NCBI GenBank assembly: GCA_027604505.1 | Contig: JADIIX010000054.1 | Span: 1 to 64,000, forward strand | Length of the DNA stretch: 64,000 nucleotides | Direction of reading: 5' to 3' | Origin: Gonapodya sp. JEL0774 | Lineage: Eukaryota > Monoblepharomycota > Monoblepharidomycetes > Monoblepharidales > Gonapodyaceae | Shown here: positions 38,037-49,974 of the stretch, piece by piece | Position numbering within the stretch: position 1 is the stretch's first letter | Layout: each line of letters starts with the position of its first letter | Notes under the pieces: model-generated | Told to the model about the DNA's origin: nothing | The model's database searches: none | The model's input: only the letters and a program-made list of their open reading frames with translations | Translations under genes and position numbers: made by a program

Positions 38037-41000
38037 TCATGCGTCCCACCTCCAGCTCCCTCGTCGGCTACTTTGCGTTTTGGATGAAGTTCTGGGCGTT
38101 GACGCCTGCAAGTTCGAATCAGACGAATTCAGGTTCTTGGTAAACTGGGTTCGGTTCACGAAAGCACCAAATGAGGACTCCTCCACGCGGCATCGTTCCT
38201 TTGCGTTAGGTGGTCTTTCAGTCGACAGTAAATCAGATCCCTGTATCCGTATGAATGGTTTGGATGCATTCCGCCCGCAGTTCTCTTTATAGTCGGCGAT
38301 TTGTCTTGGCCGGTCAGAGGCAGTTGACGAGGATGTCGAGCGAGCCTCATGTTCGTTCGAGAATCTTTTCGACGACGCACTGACTGAGCTACCCGACCAA
38401 GCAGGCGTTTCATTGAAAAGACTAAACTGAGACTTTGAGGAGTGTGAATCCCACTGAGCGTTGTCAACCAGCGCGTTGGATCGCCTCCTCTCAGAACTGG
38501 AGAAGCTAGATTTCACATCACTCTCCGACAACGCTTGGGAGCCATTTGTAGTCGAGATAGTTAAAGATTTACCCTTTCGAGCCATTCTCAGTTCTGAGTG
38601 CCCACTGGATTGACTCCCTCCGTCCTTACTTCCACCCGGTGATTCTCCAGAAGGGGTCCGAGAGTTTGTCACACACATTGCACTCGCATGTGCTGATCTC
38701 CGCGTTGTGAACGAGTTCGTTTCCTTTGAAGCCTCCTTAGACGACAGTGTGGAAAACACTGACGAAGGAGTTCCCTCCACGTCCATTGTTGCTAATTCAT
38801 CGACAGAGGCACCTAGATCTTCATAATGCAGATGGTCTTTTCGATAACCACTAGGAATTTGTCCCACAGATGTATCCCCTCCAGATCCCTGCTCATCGTT
38901 GTGAGCTTTCAGAGGCGCTTTTAAAACTGGATTGGCGGCCACTCCACATCCCATAAACTCCCCCAACTCGTCAGCGGAGTTGCATCTATCACTTATCATT
39001 TTTCCTGATACGCTGGGATTTTGTAGTGTGCCTCCCTTGTTGCTCGACGCAGAAGGTACCCTCCTCCGCAATGCACTTCCACACCTCCCAAATGGCCTTG
39101 GCTCCGCAGTCACAACAGTCGACACCGCTTTCGCCTTGGCGCTACCAATATCCCGTTCATTGCGCTCTCCAGTCAGTCTACTGAGTACTGGGACAAACTC
39201 AATTGTGTCGATGGTCCGCGGTGTTGCTGCTGCGGCTGTGGCAGTGGCAGAAAATGGAGCTTCGTGGGCCTTACCATCCCATTGCCACACTTTGCGTGGC
39301 GATTGCGGTCGCCTAGCAGGCAAGGCATCTGCTTTGGCGGAAGCGCCAATGAGTTTCCCTTTCGCGCTCGGCCTCGAAACTGAGCGGATCTTGGTCCAGC
39401 ATCCTCGTCCCCTCTCTATCACGACCGCGCGCCCCCCAGGATGACTAACACCATGGCCCCTTGGCATCCGCAAAGGCCTTCCCGCCTGCGCTCCGACCGA
39501 TCGCTCAGCCAGCTGTGTATCTTCGTCCTGACTCTCGTATTTGCCGCACCTCGGAACCTTGTCCTCGTTTTGACGATCTCTTCCATCTGCAACCAACTTA
39601 GCAGCCCAGGCTGGCATCGTTGCTGCCAATTCTGCTGCCACCCGCGGTCTCCTTGCGGCAGCTGCGACCAAACACGTCATGCGGCCTTCCGTTTCACGGA
39701 GTTGCATTGCGAGTGTGCGGAACTTGGCACGAAGAGCGACGCTCACAGTAGAACTAGGGGAAGGACGCAAAGCGAGACGAAAGATGGGGGTGGGTGGGGT
39801 GTGCGGGAGAGGAGGAGGACAAAGGATAGTCAAGGTGCAAGAGGGAGCGGACGGAGTGGGATTGCGGGAATTGTGGACGTGCAGCGTAGCAGAATACCTT
39901 GAGCATGAGATTTAGTCCTTTAAGTATATGATTCAATCTCTCGACACAAAGTTGGCCACTCACCGTCCCTCCCCTACACCGCCAACTGCTTCTTCAACCA
40001 ACCTGAGCGCTTCCATACAGCCATTCCATGAGATAGTTGCCTGTTCCATCCCAGCCTCGATTAAAGTCTCCTTGCTTATCGTACACTCGTGAGCCAAAAA
40101 GGGATCCGCTGGGTCGGATACCCGGAGGCTATACGACGTGTATGCATTCGGGCGTGAATGGGGAAGCGGGTAGATGGTTATGGTGAGCGGTTTGCTGCTT
40201 AAGGACGATTTCGCAGACTTGCTCAGTACGGAGATTGGGACGGTTTTGGAGAAAGAAGGTAGTTGGCCCCCTAGAAGGATTTTCACACAAGCCCGCCAAT
40301 CAGCATCCGGAGAAGAGGAACAGGACTCAGCAAATGTGGCGCCCAGAAGAGACCAGCCGACCGACCCACTCACCGATTGCACACCTTTCTGCATCTGCCG
40401 ACCTTCTCGTCGCCTCCCATCTCCCCATCCCCTCTACGATCGCCTGGCCACCGCCTGCTTTCCTACACCTTTCCATCGCTTCGGCCACATCACTTCTCCT
40501 TTGAGCAACTTGACTTGTTATATCCTTGAGATTGGCCGTGATCGCAGATTTTACTTCGGACGACGAGGCAGGATGGAGAGGGACGGCCAAGGACACTACT
40601 TCACCGAGCGGGGTCTTGTGAGACACAACAAGCACAGCCGGGGTAGTCGATGAGTCGGCACGATCCACAGTCGTGTCCCCAGTGTTTCCTGTACCCGCGC
40701 ATGTCCCGTTCCTCGTTGGAGGCAAGGGTTCCACAAAAACCAGTATTGCGTTTGCTTTGCCAGACGCCGCATCGCGTACTGCAGCCCGCAACGCGGTGGC
40801 TAAAGATGAGAGAGAAAGCCATCCTGGTGGAAGGGTAAGCGGAGTGAAGATTACGCGGTGGTGGAAGAGGGGGTCGTGTTGGGGAGAGGAGATGTGGAGC
40901 AGGAGGTGGGGTAGGGGGAGGGGGCTTGACCAGGTGGGCGCGAAATGTGTCCAGAACGTGTAAGGATCAAGTTCATCATTTTGGTGGGTCACGCCGAAAG

Positions 41001-42194
41001 CGAGGGGCAGCTGCGGTTGTCGGGGACACTCACTTCCCTCCTACCCGTTCTTTGACTCCCTCGGGCACCACTGTCCCGGCACACTCTTCTACTAGTACCA
41101 CCGCCTCTACGGTCTCTGTCCTACCCGCCGCTATGTGTCGCTTGAGAAGAGCACGGCGAAGATGGTGGAGAGCGGGGTCAGGTACGTCGTGCGGGAGATG
41201 GGTGTTGCTGGCGATTGATGGTGGTTCGGGCGGGAGAAGGAAAGAAGCGGACGGGAACGAAGAGGATGGGTTGAGAATGGTGAGAGAGAGAGGGCAGGTA
41301 AGGTTACGGGCTATGTAGATATAGGTGGAGTCAGGGGGGAATGCATGGTTGAGGGTAGTGATCATCATGTCAGATACGTCGATCGGAGTCCCGAAACGCT
41401 GCACAACTAGCTTCAAGCCCAGTATAGAGACAAAAATTACTTTCCCGCAGTTTTTTTGTCCTGTCCGACACCATGACCCGTGCCTCCTGCCGCATTGGCA
41501 ACAACTAACTATCCTACTCACCACCCAAGGGTCCGATCCGCTCGACAGCACCATTTCGTTCATCAAGTTGAGCGTCCGGATCGAATACTGTTTCATTCCA
41601 ATAGTTCAGACGCGGTCTCTCGACGTCAAAAGTGTCCGAGGTTCCGTGAGTCTCAGTTTTGGTGGCTCCGTGAGCCGCGCACTCCCTACAGAGTCTCGGA
41701 TCCACGCCCACCGCCCCACGTCCGGGTCCATTTCCCTCTCGCGCTCTTGCAGCACTAGCGTAAAGTGGATCGTCCTTGGTCACGAGATCTGCATCGTCGA
41801 AGAGTGAGTCCACATTTTGTACGCGTCGAGAGCACCCTGGACACCGCGCAAAGAGAGCCAATCGGCGAGCAAATGCCCGTACTGGGGAGTGAAAAGGGGC
41901 ACGGCCACCTTGGGGTACGTTAGCGTCGTACTCGTCGAGGATCGTGTTCACTTCCATAGCACTCTTGGGATTCTTCAACACGACCGTCGGTGCTGGCTCT
42001 AACATTCGCGTCCCTACTCGCACGCGATTTTGCCGATTTGAGTTCAATTTTGTCGGGGTGCGAATTTCGTGCCTTGATGGCTCGAAATGATGGATATCGG
42101 GAACTTGGTGATTGGCGGAAGGAGAAGGAGAGACACCAAAAAATTTCCTGTGACCAGACGAGAACGTCAAAAGCCTCTTCTCCATCTCATGCAA
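38037..42194 (-). CDS. Composite protein with an XRCC4/SAS-6-like head
   Basis: Five exons (41522-42194, 41045-41460, 40374-41010, 39964-40270 and 38037-39897) join with matching phase to 1,297 residues. Residues 1-575 are not recognised; they include a CPGC...CREC pair (about 118-172) that could bind zinc and conserved-looking blocks such as VVQRFGTPIDVSDMMITTLN. Residues of about 585-760 resemble the N-terminal head of the XRCC4/PAXX/SAS-6 superfamily: YSLRVSDPADPFLAHECTIS, then a strand pair and FRLALRPSPSSTVSVALRAK leading into a short helix. The remaining roughly 500 residues are Ser/Arg-rich and disordered. Without the 103-nt intron at 40271-40373, exon 3 would stop at 40327 and a second gene could start at 40394; one or two genes is therefore open. 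The start could also be at 42005. Confidence 0.6.
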
Positions 42195-42486
42195 GTAACC
42201 AAACTCAACTTGCCTCTGAGAGAGCCATACCCAACCCCTCCTGTTGAGCTACCAACAAGAAAACTCGAGAACTCCCGACGCCAAGGTGAATCAGAAAGCA
42301 ATGTAATATTTTAACAGTGTAGACCAAGTTTTCTATTCGGTCGTGTCGGAATTGAACTCAAATCAACTCCTATGAAGTGTTTTCGAACTGGCTAACACAG
42401 CAACACACTCGCCAGCCGGCCCCTGAACATTTCGATAACAATGTGTTCCCCAATTCATCCAGCTCGTCTTTCTTTCATTTCCAAGT
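42195..42486. promoter_or_regulatory. Bidirectional upstream region
   Basis: 292 bases between the divergent start codons at 42194 (-) and 42487 (+). If the composite gene starts at 42005 instead, the gap is 481 bases. No TATA box seen. Confidence 0.4.
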
Positions 42487-43559
42487 ATGCCTTCCAATCT
42501 TCCAGCTGCATCTTTCCCAATCGCACGCGAAAATCTTGCCCTGTTCCCTGAACTTATCCGTCGGTATCCCGTCTTGTCCCAATCGGCCATCCTAACCAAG
42601 TTCTACCCACGCACACCGGACCCTTTTCCGCCTCTGCCATTGGCGGAGAGGAAGCGCCCGGTACGGATCGAGGTGATCAATGGAGATACGTTGGACGTCA
42701 CGAGGAGGATCATTGCCGAGAGTGATCCGTCTTCCACTTTACGGCCTCTCGTCTTGAACAGTTAGTACCGTTTCTTTGCCCACAAAATCACAAAGTAAAT
42801 TTTGTTTGCGTTCAGTGGCATCCCACAAGCGCGCCGGGGGAGGCTGGCGGGGCGGCTCTCGAGCACAGGAAGAGCAACTGTTTTACCGCTCTACCTACTC
42901 GCTGTCCCTCGAAGATACGATGGGGCTTGATCCAGACCGAACGTGGTCATACCCTCTACCAGTGACAGCTGGAGTATATAGCCCACAAGTGCTGGTCTTT
43001 AGGAGGAATGCTGGAAAAGGGCATTCGTTGCTTCCAGAAGAAGAACGATGGTTCGCGGACTTTGTGGCAGTAAGTCCACACACCACAAGCTAAAGCAGTT
43101 TCCTTTTGCCTTCATCGCGTAGCTGACCCGTCCACCAGGTCCCCGCCATTGCCCACCCCACGATCCTCCCCGACAACTCGTACACACCAGCCCAACTGGC
43201 CTTAACCCGCGACAAGATCCTCACAATACTTCGTATCGCTCTTGAGAACCCGGTGAATGACTCACTGGTCTTGGGAGCGTTTGGATGCGGGTGAAAGTTC
43301 ACTCCGTACTCTCAATCTCACCGTGCCATGACTGATTCCACATCTCGCATTCACGCTCTCCGCTACCTCACTACGCCGCCTTAATGCCTCCAGTGCCTTC
43401 CGCAATCCCCCGAGAACCATGGCCCACCTCTTCCGGGAACTCCTCCAGCTGGAAGAATTCGCCGGCCGGTGGAAGAGGATCGTGTTTGGTATTTTTGATG
43501 GAAGAAATGAAGGGAACTACGAGACGTTCAAAGAGGCGTTGGAGGGAGTGGAGGTGTAA
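42487..43559 (+). CDS. Microbial-type PARG-like macrodomain protein
   Basis: Four exons (42487-42760, 42816-43069, 43139-43290 and 43394-43559) give 281 residues. It matches the TIGR02452/DUF2263 family of poly(ADP-ribose) glycohydrolase-type macrodomains. The catalytic signature GGG-x7-QEE is intact at residues 99-111 (GGGWRGGSRAQEE), including the tandem Glu that does the hydrolysis in PARG enzymes. Supporting blocks are VINGDTLDVTRR near the N-terminus, YSPQVLVFR in the middle, and LGAFGCGAFRNPP followed by IVFGIFD, the phosphate-binding and closing strands of the macrodomain. Expected role: removing ADP-ribose chains in the nucleus or cytosol. No targeting signal is evident. Confidence 0.9.
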
Positions 43560-43812
43560 ACATAAGGATCACCAGTATGATCGTTAATTCCAATGCGAGT
43601 ACCATAATGTCATAAATGCACCTTTGACTGTGATGACATTGAACCACGGGCAGAATTGCAATTGCGGTTTCTTGAAATAAGAGATTGAAAAAGTACACTT
43701 TCACGATCATCTACCGCGTGGCCGCCCCAGATTGGTAAATTCGGCGAGATTTGGTTTATGTATGTAGAGACCAAACCGAGCGTGGTTTTGTCTTTCACAA
43801 TAGTCGACACAA

Positions 43813-45616
43813 ATGCCACCCAAAAACCCTCGAAAGCAACGTACGCCTGTATCATTGACACCCCCTAATCCTCCCACTGCTCCTACAAAAATCGTGTTTG
43901 GCGACGACGATGACGAGGAACCTGCGAACACGGCAACAACCGTCGACGTCGAGGAACCCGACCCCGAATCGCCGCCAAAGCGCATGACGAGGGCGCGAGC
44001 AGCTGCGCAGGCGAAGATAACGGCTCACAAATCGAAGCAGGACCCGAAGCAGGACGATGAAGGCGAGGGTGCGGGTGGGATTGGTCGAGGTGAAGACAAG
44101 GATGAGGGAAGTGGGGAGGACGTGGACGACGAGGACGAAGGAGAGGACGAGGACGAGGACGAGGCTCCTGAAGCTGTGACGCTATCGTCTGCAAAGGTGC
44201 AAGCGATGGCGTCGGCAAAGGGGAGGAAGGCCGAGGTAGAAAAGTGAGTACAATGGACTCGCTGCCACTGTGATCCCTTATTGACAGCTTTTCCCCGGGT
44301 TGGGATGTATTTTATCACGATATGCTTTCCAATAGAATTGCCCTTGAGCAACGGGAGGCTCGTCGAAAGCGTGATGCTTTATTTAAAGATCAGGCGAAAA
44401 CCAAAGTCAAACCTCCTAAGCCCTCCAAAACTCCTAAAACGTCCTCCGCATCCGCTACCGCCACCATCACTTCTACTGCGATCACTCCTGCTTCGTCCGT
44501 ACTCGCCCCACTCTCAGCCGACTTACTAGCCTCCCTCGCTCAAATGAAACCATCCTCCACAGCCTCGAGCGTCAAAAACGCACTCGCATCTGTCGACCCT
44601 CTCGGTGGCGATTTGGGACTCGGCGACGTAGCTGGTGGTCGGTCGGCTGGCCACACACGCTTCGACGAGCCCAACCTGGACGAGGATCTGGATTTGGAGC
44701 AATTTGATACCGATATGTCTCGTGCGGCTCGAGCAGGACTGAAAGGCGAAGTGGGAGAATTGCGAATGCGACATTCGAGACTGGATGACGTCGATTTGGG
44801 GAGCTTATTGGACGGTAGTGACGGGGATGAGACCGAAAGTGACGAGAGCGAGGACGAGCAAGGGCTGAAGGTGTATGGGAAGGATGGCAAAGAAGAAGGG
44901 GATGATGAAAGTGTGGGAGTGGAGGAAGATGGTACGGGTGCAAAGAGGAGGAAAGTAGGCACGGACGGCTCAGTAAAGGTCGGGTAAGTGTTGCTCTTTG
45001 GTTCTGCGATTCTCATCAGAGCTACCCCGCTGCATTCGCTCAAGTATATTCTACTCATCTGTAATCTCTTGCAGCGCGTTCATCGCCCGTCCCCTCTCCG
45101 CCCCCAAAGCCAACCTCCCCTCCGCCCCGTTCCTCCGCTTGCCGCCCGCCCCCTCCGCCGCCACATACCTCACGGCAAAGCTTCGCATCGAAGCCGGAAA
45201 AACTGCTCAAGCTCGACTTCTCGAAGCTATTGCAAAACGTGGAGGAGGTGCAGCAAAGGACGGAAAGGCGAAGGAAAAGAAAGTCGGGCACGTGGGTCCT
45301 AGGACGCAAAAGGAGAAGAAGAAGGATGCGAAGAAGCAAAGAAGGGAGAGGGAAAAGCAGGAGAGGAGCCAATATAGGGAGGAGAGAGCAAGGTTGCCAG
45401 GTGCGTTTTCTTCCCATATTTTCCACCATACGTCGCTCCATCTTGAACTCGCCCCTGGTCTCCTTGATAGCCCTCATGACTCTCGTTCGGCCTCTTGCGC
45501 TCACCTCGTCGCGTCTTCCCACGGCGCTAGCTGGGTTTGTCTCTCGGCCTGGTGGGGTGGCTGCGAAGGGTGCCGAATCCAGTGGTATAGGGAAGAGGAA
45601 GAGAAAGGCGATGTGA
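43813..45616 (+). CDS. Nucleolar NOL7/UTP16-like protein
   Basis: Four exons (43813-44243, 44336-44983, 45075-45400 and 45531-45616) give 496 residues. The conserved block is DEAPEAVTLSSAKVQAM followed by a basic helix EQREARRKRDALFKDQ, as in NOL7 and yeast Utp16/Bud21, which act in the small-subunit processome. The middle is acidic and low-complexity, with a DFDxD-like LDLEQFDTDMSRAARAGLK stretch. The third exon has the hydrophobic FIARPLSAPKANLPSAPFLR then long Lys/Glu-rich helices, and the last exon ends in the basic KRKRKAM tail. Acidic tracts plus Lys-rich nuclear signals fit a nucleolar protein. The family call rests on one motif, so it is moderate. Confidence 0.55.
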
Positions 45617-46014
45617 GAATTAGGAGGTGGGATTGAATGGACCGTGAGAAATACATATTGTGTCCCAGCTGCGACAGGGTTGTGTGGGCAGGAACTTTCT
45701 TATCGAATCTTGCGATCCCGTTCTGCAGCATTCGTTTCAAGGAAATGAGGGAGCAGATAACCCATTTTACTGCATACACTATTTTACGATGTTAGTTTTC
45801 ATAATAAAGCAGGGTCGAACATCGAACAGATCAGGGATGTTGCCTCCAGCCACACCAATCAGTATTGAATGGGAAAAACTCTCGATCCTTGTTGCTATTT
45901 CATTCATCTATTTCGTCTGCTCTTTCTGTCCACGGTGCGGCAATTGAATTCCCAACGAAAACGTTCCCTTCTCGTTCAGCGACGGACGGCAATTGTTCAA
46001 ACCAAGTCTCACCC
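45617..46014. promoter_or_regulatory. Upstream region of the NLR gene
   Basis: 398 bases between the NOL7-like stop codon and the proposed NLR start at 46015. An open frame in phase with the first NLR exon extends back to about 45865 but without an ATG, so a longer N-terminus through an extra upstream exon is possible. Confidence 0.35.
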
Positions 46015-49000
46015 ATGCTGGGTAACTCTGATGGACAACTTCACCTTCCAACTTCGCTCCCACCAACGACGTTCGTAGTACACTCCCAGCATGTGAGCGA
46101 TCATGGGCGCACTCACATTGGCAATGTTTACTACCTAGGGTCGAGGTAAGCTCCACCATTCAAGATTCCGCCTGCGGAAGGTGTTTCCATTAATAGATTT
46201 GATCGTTGTCTGATTGAAAATGCTATCAGTGCTTCCCAAACTCAAGTTGACGCGAGTCGCACCTCGTTGCCACAGTACTACATTCCTTTTTCGCGCAACA
46301 AACGATTTGTGGGCCGCACCACCTATCTCAGCTCGCTCACTGAAAAGCTGCTTGACAAACAGGAATGTCAAAGAGTTGCCCTTTTTGGCCTGGGTGGTAT
46401 GGGAAAGACGCAAGTTGCATTGGAATTTGCATACAGCGTGGAAAAGGGCTATCCAGATGTCTCGGTCTTCTGGTTGCCTGCTCTCAGCGTGGCCGCATTT
46501 GAACAGGCGTGTAGGGAGGTTGCTGAAAAACTAGGTATTGCTCCACAAGAAGGAGACAAGGACGATGCCACGGCGGTGGTCATGAAGCATCTCAGGAAGG
46601 ACTCATTCGGACGGTGGCTTTTGATTATTGACAACGTGGATGATATGGATATTGCCCGACGTATAGATAGCTTCCTTCCACGGACCGAGAACGGCATGTT
46701 CATGTTCACTACTCGGATTCGTGGTGTGGCAGAATATCTCGCGGAGGGTAACGTAGTCAAACTTAGAGCGATGAGCAATGAAGAGGCGGAGACGTTTCTC
46801 AAGAAGTCCTTGAACCGGAAGGAGTTACCTGGCGACGAATCCAACATCGCGGATCTCATAAAGCAACTTGCCAAACTGCCTTTGGCGATCGCACAGGCAG
46901 CGGGGTATCTCAACGTCAACATGTTCACATCGATCGAAAAGTATGTCTATCAATTAAAGACCAGCGAACAGGCCGCTGCTGCGTTGCTCAGCGATGACGA
47001 ATACTACAAGCCCAATGCGCGATATCAGAATTCTGAAAACTCGGTGGCCAAAACTTGGATCATATCATTCGACCAAATCTACGAGAATAGGCCCAAAGCC
47101 GCCAATCTCCTCATGTTCATGGCGTGCATTGAATCCAAAACCATTCCACGTTCCATCCTGCCACCACCAGAGTCTTCAGAGCCAGAACGAGACATGGAGG
47201 AAGCACTCAATACGCTCGGCGCGTACGCATTCATTTCCAAGCATTTAGAGCAGGATATTTATGATATCCACCGGCTCGTTCACCTGGCTGCCAGAGTTTG
47301 GCTGCGCAGTCAGGGCACTTTGAGCGGTAAAACTGTGGATGCTATCCAGCACATTGCGACAATATTTCCAACTGTTTCTTGGGAGAAGAGGGACGTGTGG
47401 AGGTTGTACCTCCCGCATGCCGTGAAACTGCTGGGAAGTTGTGACGGCGAGGAGCTCGTGCAGCGATACGACCTCTACTTTTTGATTGGACTGTGTTTGC
47501 GGATCGATGGCAGGGTGGCAGAAGCCGTGCTTTGGCTACAGAAATGTAACAGTGGAAGAGGTAGCGTTTTGAAACTGGCAGAGGACCACCCAGACCGACT
47601 CGCGTCACAAGCCGCCCTTGCTGGAGCATACCAGGCCAACGGGCAGGTGGGCAAGGCTGTGGCGCTGCTGGAGCACATAGTTGCGATTCATGAGCGAACA
47701 CTCGCGGAGGACCACCCCTCCCGTCTAGGGTCGCAGCATGCCCTCGCTGGTGCATACGACGCCAACGGGCAGGTGGGCAAGGCCGTGGCGCTGCTGGAGC
47801 ACATAGTTGCGATTCATGAGCGAACACACGCGGAGGACCACCCCTCCCGTCTAGGGTCGCAGCATGCCCTCGCTGGTGCATACGACGCCAACGGGCAGGT
47901 GGGAAAGGCCGTGGCGCTGCTGGAGCACGTAGTTGCAATTCATGAGCGAGCACTCGCAGATGACCACCCAAATCGACTCGCGTCGCAGCACGCTCTCGCT
48001 GAACTATGCAAGGCCAAAGGGCAGGTGGGAAAGGCCGTGGCGTTGCTGGAGCACATAGTTGCGATTCATGAGCGAGCACTTGCTGAGGACCACCCCTCCC
48101 GTCTAGGGTCGCAACATGCCCTCGCTGAAGCATACCAGGCCAACGGGCAGGTGGGAAAGGCTGTGGTGCTACTGGAGCATGTAGTTGCGATTCATGAGGG
48201 AGCACTTGCAGAGGACCACCCTGACCGTCTGGCGTCACAGAACGCTCTGGCTCAAGCATACCAGGCCAACGGGCAAGTGGGAAAGGCCGTGGCGCTGTTG
48301 GCGCACGTAGTTGCGATTCATGAGAGAGCACTTGCAGAGGACCACCCGAATCGACTCGCGTCGCAACGCGCCCTTGCTGTAGCATTCCACGCCAATGGGT
48401 GGGTGGGTAAGGCTGTGGCGCTGTTGGAGCACGTTGTTGCTGTTTGTGAGCGAGTACTCGCAGAGGACCACCCGGCCCGTCTGTCATCACAGCACGCCCT
48501 CGCTGTAGTGTACCAAGCCAACGGACAGGTGGACAAGGCTACACCGCTGCTGGAGCGCATTGTCGCAATTCGTGAGCATGCACTCACAGTGGATCACCAA
48601 GCATACCGTCTCTCAACACACCACGAGCTCGCTGTAGCGTACCAGGCCAACGGGCAGGTGGGTCAGGCTGTTGCGCTGCTTGAGCACGTCCTTGCCATTG
48701 AATCTACAACACTGGCAGAGGATCACCCGGCCCGTCTCGGTTTGCAGCACGTCCTTGCTGGAGCATACCTGTCGAGCAGGCAGTTGGGCAAAGCTGTTGC
48801 GCTGCTGGAGCACGTGGTTGCTGTTGAATCCACAACAATGGCGGAGGACCACCCGGCCCATCTCGCATCGCAGCACATCCTCGCTGGAGCATACTTGTCC
48901 AGCGGGCAGGTGGGCAAGGCTGTGGTGCTACTGGAGCACGTTGTCACGATTTATGAGCGAGTACTGGCAGAGGAGCACCCGAACCGTCTCATGTCGCAGC

Positions 49001-49974
49001 AAGACCTCGGAGTAGCATACCGGGCCAACAGGCAGGGCGGCAAAGCTGTCGCGCTGCTGGAGCACGTTGCTGCAATACGTGAGCGAGTAGTCGCAGAGGA
49101 CCAAGCTGACCGTCTTGCGTCGCAGCACGCCCTTGCTGTAGCGTATCACTTCGACAGGCGGGTGGGGAAGGCTGTGGCACTGCTGGAGCACATTGTCGCT
49201 GTCCGTGAGCGAGTACTCGCAGAGGACCACCCAGACCGACTCGCGTCGCAGCGCTCCCTCGCTGCAGCATACCAGGCCAACGGGCAGGCGGGAAAGGCTG
49301 TGGCGCTGCTGGAGCACGTTGCCCCAATTGTTGAGCGAGCACTCGTAGAGGACCACCCAGACCGACTCGAGTCACAACATGCCCTTGCTGTAGCGTACCG
49401 CGCCGACGGGCAGGTGGGCAAGGCTGTGGTGCTGCTGGAGCACGTTGTCACTGTTCGTGAGCGAGTACTCGCAGAGGAACACCCGGCCCGTCTGGCAACG
49501 CAGCACGCACTCGCTGTAGCGTACCAGGCCAACGGACAATTGGGTAAGGCTGTTCCGCTGCTGGAGCACGTCCTTGCCGTTGAATCTACAACATTGGCGG
49601 AGGACCACCCGGACCGTCTCGGGTCACAGCGCGTCCTCGCTAAAGCATACCTGTTGAACAGGCAGTGGGCAAAGCTGTTGCGCTGCTGGAGCTGGATGCC
49701 GTTGAATCTAAAACAATGGTGGAGGACCACCTGGCCAATCTGGCGTCGCAGCACATCCTCGCTGGGGCATACAGGTCCAGCGGGCGGGTGGGCAAGGCTT
49801 TGGCACTACTGTAGCACGTTGTCACGATTCATGAGTGAGTACTGGCAAGCGCCGGATGGAGATGACCGGGGCAACAGGCAGGTTGGTGTTAAAGTGTCGC
49901 TGCAGACAGGGAGTAGAAAGAGCAGAGGCGGTCTGTTGCAGAGAATGTGGAAGAAAGTCACAGGAAAGCAGTGA
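46015..49974 (+). CDS. NLR-like STAND protein: NB-ARC plus TPR array
   Basis: Two exons, 46015-46145 and 46230-49974, give 1,291 residues. The first 43 residues have no globular domain but contain GRTHIGNVYYLG, similar to RHIM/PP-type amyloid motifs. NB-ARC follows: P-loop FGLGGMGKTQVALEFA (about 46384-46430), Walker B RWLLIIDNVDD (about 46613), sensor MFMFTTR (about 46698), GLPL-like KLPLAIAQAAGYL (about 46876) and an MHD-like DIHRLVHLA (about 47264). A winged-helix segment leads to 16 intact 42-residue TPRs of the kinesin-light-chain type from 47575 to 49593 and a damaged seventeenth. At about 49661 a one-base loss relative to the sister copy shifts the frame, so the last roughly 105 residues are not TPR and end in a basic tail. 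Fungal NLRs of this kind act in non-self recognition and regulated cell death; that role is inferred from architecture. Confidence 0.88.
47575..49850 (+). repeat. 126-bp tandem repeats encoding TPRs
   Basis: Sixteen full units of 126 bp (one of 129 bp, unit 9) from 47575 to 49593, then a seventeenth that breaks at about 49661 and an eighteenth remnant up to about 49850. Consensus unit: LAEDHPxRLxSQxxLAxAY followed by xANGQVGKAVALLEHVVAI and xERx. Units 2 and 3 (47701-47952) are almost identical at the DNA level, showing recent duplication or gene conversion. Confidence 0.93.
49650..49850 (+). pseudogene. Decayed TPR units at the array end
   Basis: About 200 bp here align by eye with 48770-48970 (units 10-11) but carry a one-base loss (cagtgggc for cagttgggc), a short in-frame loss at ggagctggatg, and two stop codons in the original repeat frame (ctgtag for ctggag; gagtga for gagcga). 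The coding frame of the gene skips these by running in the shifted frame. Confidence 0.75.

Noticed and set aside
47342-48490. 382-codon minus-strand frame opposite the TPR array, and similar ones to 49825
   Set aside because: Shadow of the 126-bp repeats; a repeat length divisible by three keeps antisense frames open.
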